Shown piece after piece: positions 1 to 3,812 of a DNA stretch of 6,469 bases (position 1 is the stretch's first letter; every line of letters starts with the position of its first letter). This DNA comes from Nitrososphaeraceae archaeon (GTDB lineage Archaea > Thermoproteota > Nitrososphaeria > Nitrososphaerales > Nitrososphaeraceae). Where the stretch lies: contig JASHSN010000639.1 in NCBI GenBank assembly GCA_030038695.1, positions 1 through 6,469 of the forward strand, in the 5' to 3' direction. Under the pieces are notes generated by a model. The model was not told where the DNA came from, made no database searches, and was given only the letters and a program-made list of their open reading frames with translations. Position numbers and translations under genes: made by a program.

Positions 1-130
1 ATTCATTAGCAAAATTTTTTTTTGATTCATGGCCAGTACGATGTTCAAACATAGTTTCATTTCGCCTGAAAAATGATGTATGTGAGAGCTTGAGAAATAA
101 CAATTGAACTATTTGCTGTGCATCAAACAC
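1..130 (-). CDS. Possible partial hypothetical protein running off the left edge
   Basis: An uninterrupted minus-strand frame enters the window after a TAA at 188-190 and stays open to base 1 (about 62 codons). It has no ATG except one at 52. The listed start is a GTG at 130, chosen because a TATA-like CAAATATGC (minus strand, 157-165) lies about 30 bases before it. The translation is mixed polar and hydrophobic (VFDAQQIVQLLFLKL, then SFFRRNETMFEH) and reads like protein, but I do not recognise a family. A second minus frame starting at ATG 60 is also open to the edge, so the frame choice is uncertain. It could equally be a chance open frame or a gene relic. Sequence to the left of the window is decisive. 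Confidence 0.25.
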   Translation of the reverse strand, partial: MFDAQQIVQLLFLKLSHTSFFRRNETMFEHRTGHESKKNFANE

Positions 131-262
131 TAAAGATATAAATCTTGCTTCTTGGCCGCATATTTGAAAATGAATTAGATAGTTGTTTTATGTAGATGTA
201 TTTACTATAGCATTTGCGCATAATAAATAGATATATTTCAATGTACTAAAGAAATTGGGTCG

Positions 263-328
263 ATGGCAGCCGCTATAGTCACCATTGTTACCATTATAAT
301 TTTAGCGGTTTTAAAAATGGTGATTTAG
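263..328 (+). CDS. Candidate 21-residue hydrophobic micro-protein
   Basis: A 22-codon frame encodes an almost purely hydrophobic peptide (MAAAIVTIVTIIILAVLK, then MVI), long enough for one membrane span with a lysine near its C-terminal end. A TATA-like ATATATTT at 231-238 is centred about 28 bases before the ATG, the spacing expected for a leaderless archaeal transcript. No family is recognised. The frame is very short, and the repeated ACCATT units in it also form potential base pairs (see findings), so an RNA role or chance are both real alternatives. Confidence 0.22.
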   Translation: MAAAIVTIVTIIILAVLKMVI

Positions 329-542
329 GTAATACTATCAGGTATAATGTTGGAAAACAAAGTTCTAGGAAAAATAGAAATTGCCTAATACAAATTACGT
401 TTAGGCGGTCGGGTTTGGGCCTAGAACAAAGGTCGGCTATTCAAGTTATACTAGCACTTCAGACGTGTTTCGGTAATGGAATAGCTGAAGGCAGGTATCT
501 CAATTTCATGTGGTGCTCATCTTTGACATGAAAATGAAGGTA

Positions 543-550
543 TTTTAATA
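543..550 (+). promoter_or_regulatory. TATA-like element for the 575 ORF
   Basis: TTTTAATA is centred about 28 bases upstream of the ATG at 575, which fits transcription starting at or within a few bases of the start codon. AT-rich surroundings make such matches common, so this is supportive only. Confidence 0.35.
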
Positions 551-574
551 CGTGTAAAGATAACAATATAGTAT

Positions 575-694
575 ATGAGAAGGTTTTCGTCAGGATTTGG
601 CTCTAGATGTGAATGCGTGTGTCATAAAAGAACAAGTACTGTGGGTTACTGTGGATATTGTTCAGCTTCACACGCAAAAAGTTATAGAAGTTAA
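575..694 (+). CDS. Small Cys/His-rich (putative zinc-binding) protein, 39 aa
   Basis: The frame encodes 39 residues ending in TAA at 692-694. An in-frame TAG at 569-571 makes the ATG at 575 the earliest possible start. Potential metal ligands are dense and paired: C12, C14, C16 and H17 in CECVCH, then C26, C29 and H33 in CGYCSASH. This resembles a minimal zinc-ribbon or knuckle layout. The rest is basic and Ser/Arg-rich (MRRFSS at the N-terminus), with no membrane segment. Small Cys-rich proteins of this size are common in Nitrososphaeria, where most have no assigned function; some are thought to bind nucleic acid or protein. The TATA element at the right distance supports expression. I do not recognise a named family. 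Zinc binding is inferred from ligand spacing alone. Confidence 0.45.
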   Translation: MRRFSSGFGSRCECVCHKRTSTVGYCGYCSASHAKSYRS

Positions 695-757
695 TATTCT
701 GATTTTGGCTGACATTGAGTGGACAATTTGAGGACATATAGCAGACCAACGTGATGA

Positions 758-904
758 CAAGATCATCTTAGTTGTGACTGCTCCAGCCTCCAGCAGGATG
801 CTAAGCTGGCATCGAATGAGGTATGCTTTCCTGTTCCCCTTGGAATAGGAGACCTTATCCATCCGGGAGCAAGCATTACTTATTCAAAGGAAATTCCAGG
901 CTGA
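758..904 (+). pseudogene. GC-rich patch with an open, ATG-less frame: possible gene relic
   Basis: Between an in-frame TGA (755-757) and TGA (902-904) a 48-codon plus-strand frame is open but has no ATG. Its end reads like protein (PLGIGDLIHPGASITYSKE, then IPG). By hand count, G+C over 771-870 is about 54%, against about 19% over 961-1060. The minus strand also carries open frames here (668-862 and 763-876), so the coding strand is not certain. A decayed or imported fragment is the most economical reading. No family is recognised. Confidence 0.2.
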
Positions 905-1046
905 CCAACAAAACTAGAAGATGGTAGTTTTTGGATTTAAAGTACAAAACTAGAAGTTAACAGTATTATAGATAATAATACTATTATTCGTACGATTAAT
1001 GTTATCTTGATACTTGATATTGTATCTCTTTTATAACTTAATATTA
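905..1046. other. Very AT-rich spacer with a small hairpin
   Basis: No convincing gene is present. The exact inverted repeat AGTATTAT (962-969) and ATAATACT (975-982), separated by 5 bases, is AT-only apart from one G/C pair and sits in DNA of about 20% G+C. It could be chance. Confidence 0.3.
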
Positions 1047-1172
1047 TTAAAGTAAATAGTTGGTGATAATGTCTATTAAACAGTGTTTTTCACTATGCCT
1101 TTGGTTTATTTCGTTTCCGCCTTTCGGCCTTTGCATATTTTTTGCTTTGTGATCTAATCGAACTATAAGCAT
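1047..1172 (-). CDS. Candidate hydrophilic small protein, 41 aa
   Basis: A minus-strand ATG frame of 41 codons ends in TAA at 1047-1049. The product is polar and basic in the middle (DHKAKNMQRPKGGNEINQRH) with a hydrophobic end (LIDIITNYLL). No motif is recognised. A run of A and T on the minus strand around 1196-1206 (ATAAAAAA) could act as a TATA element about 30 bases upstream. The opposite strand is T-rich, which automatically produces Lys- and Asn-rich frames on this strand, so a chance origin is quite possible. M13 would give a shorter alternative start. Confidence 0.2.
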   Translation of the reverse strand: MLIVRLDHKAKNMQRPKGGNEINQRHSEKHCLIDIITNYLL

Positions 1173-1481
1173 GAGTTTTATTTTTTTTTCTATCTATTTT
1201 TTTATGTATTACGCCCGGCATTACATGTTCTGTTGTTAATGAACGATATTATATACCATGTGATGAATTATAAATATCGATCTCCAATCTTTCTATCATT
1301 TTTTTCTCAGCATGTTGCAAGTATTCACGAAAATTGTTAACAACTGTCTTATTATCCTTATTTTTCAGAGATATTATTTCAAACTTTTTCTAATCTACGC
1401 TGCAATCGTTACTAGCTACCGACGTGCATGCTGTCTTCTATTCATACGTAGAACCAACAAACGTTGGGACATAGTTTACAC

Positions 1482-1509
1482 ACTACTAGTAAAGTACATT
1501 ACTAGTAGT
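1482..1509. repeat. 11-bp perfect inverted repeat (hairpin), 6-nt loop
   Basis: The arms ACTACTAGTAA (1482-1492) and TTACTAGTAGT (1499-1509) are exact reverse complements around AGTACA. On the plus strand the stem is followed by a T-rich stretch (CCTTTACTTTTTAGTTTTG, 1511-1529), which would fit a transcription terminator, but no well-supported gene ends just upstream. A protein-binding site is the alternative. Confidence 0.6.
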
Positions 1510-1796
1510 TCCTTTACTTTTTAGTTTTGTTAATTCTAGTTCCCCTGAACTCAGTTATTGACTTTATAAAAGAATCTAGATATTGTATGCCAAAAAACAT
1601 TCGATTAAATATCGAGTCTGATTTATCCTATGAGTATCGAAAGGAAGTCTGTTTGTTTTATGAAGCTACTATTCGAAATAACGTGATTGTCCTACCCATT
1701 AAAATAGAACTCAATTGTTTTCGCTACTTTTTCTGTTATAAGCAGTATTCATTACCCACCACCTATTTTCATGATTTGGTCATCATTACCTTAATA

Positions 1797-1812
1797 CCAT
1801 ATGGCCATATGG
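1797..1812. repeat. 16-bp perfect palindrome, also a tandem 8-mer
   Basis: CCATATGGCCATATGG is self-complementary throughout and is also two head-to-tail copies of the palindrome CCATATGG. It lies about 70 bases beyond the stop codon of the minus-strand small-gene cluster. Its role is unknown; a dimeric regulator site is possible. Confidence 0.6.
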
Positions 1813-1882
1813 ATTGATGCGACTATTCTACATGTCAATTATATTTACTTCACCACCATGAACTCAATGTGATGGCTAGTCC

Positions 1883-2068
1883 CTAGTCACTAAACATATT
1901 ACTAATATAAGATGATAGTTCGTCTCTTAACTTGATGACTTTTGCCCGTTTATATCCATCGAGAGTAGTTTGTAATAACGAATCTAATCCCTCTACAAGG
2001 TATTGAATGTTTGATAGTGTTAGCAGGGTATCTGCGCCAGATTGATTTTCTTGATCTTCGTGAGACAT
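1883..2068 (-). CDS. Small acidic helical protein, third ORF of a small-gene cluster
   Basis: This 61-residue product has no cysteine. It has a polar acidic start (MSHEDQENQSGAD) followed from about residue 14 by a regular amphipathic pattern (TLLTLSNIQYLVEGLDSLL, then KVIKLRDELSSYISNMF), so it is probably mostly alpha-helical, perhaps a helical hairpin or coiled coil. There is no signal peptide or membrane span. The ATG lies 3 bases after the TAA of the upstream ORF on the same strand, so co-transcription and coupled translation are likely. No Shine-Dalgarno match is evident before it. No family is recognised. The helical, acidic character next to a basic Cys-containing partner could suit a small complex or a regulator pair, but that is inference. 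Confidence 0.55.
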   Translation of the reverse strand: MSHEDQENQSGADTLLTLSNIQYLVEGLDSLLQTTLDGYKRAKVIKLRDELSSYISNMFSD

Positions 2069-2071
2069 TAC

Positions 2072-2287
2072 TTAAGAGAATCCGTGTAACTTATACTCAT
2101 CTAATTTTTTTTGACACCACACACAGAATTTCATTTTAAGGCTTCCCGGATATTTTTCAAGTTTTTCATTCCTGCGATTTAGAAACGTCCTGCTTGATTC
2201 CCTGTAGGTCTCCCACAGTATGTCCATACAATAGACCTGTCCAACACAGTATTTAGACATCATAATTTTGTGCCTCTCACAGACCAT
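2072..2287 (-). CDS. Small Cys-containing (putative zinc-binding) protein, second ORF of cluster
   Basis: The longest reading gives 71 residues. The CxxH near the N-terminus (C3, H6) and CVWC near the C-terminus (C55, C58) together could form one zinc site of treble-clef type; C14 and C20 lie between. The middle (WETYRESSRTFLNRRNEKLE) is charged and probably helical. Two starts compete. ATG 2287 keeps the CxxH and has a TATA-like TTTTTAA about 25 bases upstream (minus strand, 2308-2314). ATG 2263 overlaps the stop of the preceding ORF as ATGA, the classic coupled junction, gives 63 residues and loses C3 and H6. The stop is 3 bases before the next ORF. No named family is recognised, and zinc binding is inferred from spacing. 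Confidence 0.55.
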   Translation of the reverse strand: MVCERHKIMMSKYCVGQVYCMDILWETYRESSRTFLNRRNEKLEKYPGSLKMKFCVWCQKKLDEYKLHGFS

Positions 2288-2370
2288 ACTTGACGGACAC
2301 CTTTAACGTTAAAAACGTCCTGACTTGGCTTATGCACCACCGATCCTCCTTGTTTTCCTTTTTTCTTCAT
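2260..2370 (-). CDS. Candidate small basic protein, first ORF of cluster
   Basis: The 36 residues are strongly basic and soluble (MKKKGKQGGSVVHKPSQ, ending VWSVRGTKL), with no cysteine and no membrane span. An in-frame TAG shortly upstream fixes ATG 2370 as the first ATG. Its TGA (2260-2262) overlaps an ATG of the next ORF as ATGA, which suggests translational coupling. Inside the frame AAGGAGGATC, a close match to an archaeal Shine-Dalgarno sequence, is followed by two GTG codons (2340 and 2337), so a shorter GTG-started product is possible. The frame also contains a 12-bp palindrome (2302-2313). It overlaps the 5' end of the longer form of the next ORF, so only one of the two models may be right. 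Confidence 0.35.
   Translation of the reverse strand: MKKKGKQGGSVVHKPSQDVFNVKGVRQVWSVRGTKL
2295..2320. repeat. 26-bp interrupted palindrome
   Basis: The perfect 12-bp core TTTAACGTTAAA (2302-2313) is flanked symmetrically by GGAC (2295-2298) and GTCC (2317-2320), with three unpaired positions on each side. It sits 8-33 bases upstream of ATG 2287 and covers the TATA-like element of that start, so it could be an operator. It also lies inside the 2260-2370 frame, where it may simply be coding. Confidence 0.5.
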
Positions 2371-2553
2371 TCTTATGAGCTAAATGTAATTCGCCCAAAG
2401 TCAATATGCATTTAGAAGAAACTCCCTATTAGTCTTTTCAGTGTTAGATACAACTTCAAATGCTATTTTCTATTGAATGTTGAAATACAAAATGATTACA
2501 GCCACTAGTTGTTGTCCCGGCAGGTAATCAATCGAAAGAGTCAGTTTGTAAGT

Positions 2554-2806
2554 TCAGGCTATATGAACTGGGATTGTTGGCAATCTTACTTTTACGAACA
2601 CGATATAGTCCACTACGCCATTGTCGATATCAAATTAAAATAAGGCAGTTAAAATGCGACAGTTTGAGCAATTCTATAGATCCCATTAACTTTGGACTAT
2701 TATCATTTACCATAAGAATTTTGTCGTGAAGCTTCATTATAGATAATACTATGCCATACTCAACTGATACATAATCGAAATACAATCCAACAAAACTATT
2801 GACCAT
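2554..2806 (-). pseudogene. Possible decayed response-regulator receiver-domain fragment
   Basis: A minus-strand frame is open from ATG 2806 to TGA at 2630-2632 (58 codons); an internal ATG at 2737 is a more natural start. From there it reads MKLHDKILMVNDNSPKLM and then GSIELLKLSHFNCLI. This resembles the beginning of a receiver domain: beta-1 with an acidic patch (KILMVNDN, cf. KILIVDDN), helix 1, and beta-2. After the stop, another frame continues with DYIVFVKVRLP, which looks like beta-3 with Lys at the usual phospho-acceptor Asp, then stops at 2554-2556. Helix 2 appears to be missing. If correct, this is a broken, inactive copy. The match is by eye over about 40 residues and could be chance. 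I see no clear promoter. Confidence 0.28.
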
Positions 2807-3210
2807 TCATTTCATCATTCACTTATATGCACAATACCCCAACGCGTGCTATACCACAATACGACAATCAATATTTTCATGCATGATCATCCTGAAAATA
2901 TTGGTATTGTTTCCTACAAGTTTACTGGTACATAGTAGAACAGGTTTCGGAAAAAGAAGTCAGAAGGCATCATCCTGTGAGCGCAAAGATATCACTTTGT
3001 GCTGTAAAAAATCGCTTCAAATGACCGTCTTTCTCATGCCAGCTCTTCCAGAATATGGCTGAATCCTGACAGGTAATAGAAAAGAACCAACCTCATTATA
3101 TCTCATTTAAAAAATTCCTTGAGTATGACGCAAACTATATGTAATAATAAGGCACAATAAACTTGTCATCTCTATCATGGCCAGATAACTGGTAGAACTA
3201 ACTTTAACGA
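2807..3210. other. Spacer without a defensible gene
   Basis: An 87-codon plus-strand frame (2799-3062) lies here, but it has the Cys, Ser and Ile mix of chance translation and no motif beyond a short HSRTGFGKRSQK that faintly recalls the flavin-phosphate loop of flavodoxins. No RNA gene or repeat was recognised. Confidence 0.4.
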
Positions 3211-3218
3211 ATATATAT
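3211..3218 (+). promoter_or_regulatory. TATA box for the 3248 ORF
   Basis: ATATATAT is centred about 33 bases before the ATG at 3248, implying a leader of only a few bases. CTTTAACG lies directly upstream; a BRE-like site is not obvious. Confidence 0.4.
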
Positions 3219-3247
3219 TGCGATACGCATAAATAATCGAGAATCAC

Positions 3248-3340
3248 ATGAAATTAACACGTGAACATGTTTTTATTTTGGTGGTAATTGCTGCAACATT
3301 AATAATAATTGAAGTGGCACCATACCTATTACCCCACTAA
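3248..3340 (+). CDS. Candidate single-span membrane protein, 30 aa
   Basis: A 30-codon frame encodes a short charged head (MKLTREH), a continuous hydrophobic stretch at about residues 8-22 (VFILVVIAATLIIIE) and a short tail (VAPYLLPH). This is the layout of a one-span miniature membrane protein with its positive charges on the N-terminal side. An in-frame TAA four codons upstream leaves this ATG as the only ATG start. A TATA box stands at the right distance for a near-leaderless transcript. No family is recognised; comparable tiny membrane subunits occur in respiratory and transport complexes, but nothing nearby says which. The length is so short that chance is the main alternative. Confidence 0.4.
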   Translation: MKLTREHVFILVVIAATLIIIEVAPYLLPH

Positions 3341-3372
3341 AACTATTCCAAGGACAATCTCATCGAGAAATC

Positions 3373-3388
3373 ATATGCTCTAGCATAT
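3373..3388. promoter_or_regulatory. Operator-like inverted repeat upstream of the 3404 ORF
   Basis: The arms ATATGCT (3373-3379) and AGCATAT (3382-3388) are exact reverse complements around a 2-base spacer. The left arm falls where the TATA element of the ATG at 3404 would be expected. A dimeric repressor could act here. No regulator is identified. Confidence 0.35.
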
Positions 3389-3403
3389 CGGAAAGCGCAT
3401 ATT

Positions 3404-3511
3404 ATGTACTACTGTTGCTGTGTGTGCTTAGAAGTAGTTAATAAATTACACACTGTGGGACATTTACGCAACAAGTATGAGAGCACATGCAGTTTGTTGA
3501 AAGACATGTAA
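3404..3511 (+). CDS. Candidate small Cys/His zinc-finger-like protein, 35 aa
   Basis: The 35-residue product begins MYYCCCVCLEVVNKLHTVGH. C5-x2-C8-x7-H16-x3-H20 has the ligand order of a C2H2 zinc finger, with a compressed middle; C4, C6 and C29 are extra. The C-terminal part (LRNKYESTCSLLKDM) is charged and could be helical, as in the second half of such fingers. An inverted repeat overlaps the expected promoter position. Single-finger proteins are known in archaea, but I do not recognise this one. The opposite strand also has a long frame (3409-3624), which looks like chance. Function is unknown; DNA or protein binding is inference from the ligand pattern. Confidence 0.35.
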   Translation: MYYCCCVCLEVVNKLHTVGHLRNKYESTCSLLKDM

Positions 3512-3648
3512 GGCATTTTACAACTCTGTATGGTTAGCAGAACACTTGTTGTGTACGACCCCAAATTATGAGTGTAGATGACCCAATACGGGAGAGTCAT
3601 ATTGAAAGCTACAAACGCAACCAAGAGCCGTGAAGGAGAAAGAAAAGG

Positions 3649-3656
3649 TTATATTA
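3649..3656 (+). promoter_or_regulatory. TATA box of the tRNA gene
   Basis: TTATATTA is centred 26 bases before the first base of the tRNA (3679), with purine-rich AGAAAAGG just upstream as a possible BRE. This is the standard archaeal promoter distance. Confidence 0.6.
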
Positions 3657-3697
3657 TTCCGTTGCAGAGGATGCTGTCAGCGGGGTGGGGAAGCCAG

Positions 3698-3718
3698 ATC
3701 CTTATAATAGGAGACGAG
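3698..3718 (+). other. Putative D-loop tRNA intron (about 21 nt)
   Basis: Removing 21 nt restores the D loop AGCCAGGTGA with the conserved G18-G19. The exact cut could also be 3696-3716 or 3697-3717, since AG borders both ends and the product is identical. An internal hairpin TCCT (3699-3702) with AGGA (3709-3712) is present. A regular bulge-helix-bulge is not obvious, so splicing here is less certain than for the second intron. Confidence 0.5.
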
Positions 3719-3753
3719 GTGATCCCGGCGGGCTCATAACCCGCAGAGCGGTT

Positions 3754-3783
3754 TCCACTTGTGCATTTAGCACGTGGCCGCAA
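3754..3783 (+). other. Putative T-arm tRNA intron (30 nt) with bulge-helix-bulge
   Basis: Helix GCGG (3748-3751) with CCGC (3778-3781) is flanked by 3-nt bulges TTT (3752-3754) and AAG (3782-3784). Cutting after the second base of each bulge excises exactly 3754-3783 and restores the T stem GGTTG/CAACC. Inside, CCAC/GTGG (3755-3758, 3774-3777) and GTGC/GCAC (3761-3764, 3770-3773) stack under an ATTTA loop. This agreement between the splice motif and the tRNA fold is strong. Confidence 0.8.
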
Positions 3784-3812
3784 GTTCAAATCAACCCCCC
3801 GCTACTAATATT

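Larger units (their letters stand above)
1173..1882. other. Gene-poor, T-rich spacer with hairpins and weak ORFs
   Basis: About 700 bases have no gene I can defend. They contain a strong hairpin (1482-1509), a good TATA-like TTTATAAA (1563-1570) followed by an ATG frame of 76 codons from 1587 whose second half does not look like protein, and a 16-bp palindrome (1797-1812). A 70-codon frame at 1312-1524 is hydrophobic because the strand is T-rich. None has a recognisable motif. Confidence 0.4.
3679..3804 (+). tRNA. tRNA-Met(CAU), initiator type, with two introns outside the anticodon loop
   Basis: The acceptor AGCGGGG (3679-3685) pairs with CCCCGCT (3797-3803), and the discriminator is A3804; CCA is not encoded. 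The D stem is GGGA (3688-3691) with TCCC (3723-3726). The anticodon stem GCGGG/CCCGC (3728-3732, 3740-3744) encloses CTCATAA, anticodon CAT at 3735-3737. The T loop is TTCAAAT (3785-3791). A1-U72 and three G-C pairs next to the anticodon loop mark the archaeal initiator; G15-C48, T8-A14 and T54-A58 contacts are kept. The D loop has 31 nt instead of about 10. The T stem closes only if 30 nt (3754-3783) are removed between positions 52 and 53. Removing about 21 + 30 nt leaves a 75-nt tRNA. The anticodon loop itself has no intron. Elongator Met or Ile2(CAU) are less likely because they normally begin with G1-C72. Confidence 0.85.

Noticed and set aside
347..388. Plus-strand frame starting MLENKV, like the dehydrogenase start
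   Set aside because: Similarity stops after six codons and the frame ends at 13 residues; probably coincidence.
751..757. C-box-like GTGATGA, considered as part of a C/D box RNA
   Set aside because: No CTGA D box at a suitable distance; the same holds for a second C-box-like site at 1260.
668..862. Minus-strand 64-codon frame
   Set aside because: Overlaps the end of the Cys/His-rich ORF and the GC-rich patch; no motif, and competing frames on both strands read equally well.
1069..1152. Plus-strand 27-codon hydrophobic frame
   Set aside because: T-rich strand artefact, opposite the 1047-1172 frame.
1312..1524. Plus-strand 70-codon hydrophobic frame
   Set aside because: Hydrophobicity follows from the T-rich strand; it runs through the 1482-1509 hairpin and has no TATA element at a good distance.
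1527..1817. Plus-strand frame, with an internal ATG at 1587 behind TTTATAAA
   Set aside because: The first 30 residues after 1587 look plausible, but the rest (ELNCFRYFFCYKQYS) does not; no recognisable motif. The TATA centre is only about 20 bases before the ATG, too close.
2183..2323. Direct repeat AAACGTCCTG (near 2183 and 2314)
   Set aside because: Only ten bases, both copies inside coding frames; no further structure.
2509..2640. Plus-strand frame ending in YEHDIVHYAIVDIKLK, receiver-like by eye
   Set aside because: It starts only with TTG (or ATG 2563) and is antisense to the better receiver-like fragment; the local sequence is partly self-complementary, which makes both strands look alike.
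2799..3062. Plus-strand 87-codon frame with a flavodoxin-like HSRTGFGKRSQK
   Set aside because: The resemblance covers about ten residues, and the flanking sequence is Cys/Ser/Ile-rich chance translation.
3409..3624. Minus-strand 71-codon frame
   Set aside because: Composition looks random, and the opposite-strand 3404-3511 frame has a better ligand pattern.
3568..3633. Plus-strand 21-codon hydrophilic frame
   Set aside because: No TATA element at a suitable distance and too short to judge.
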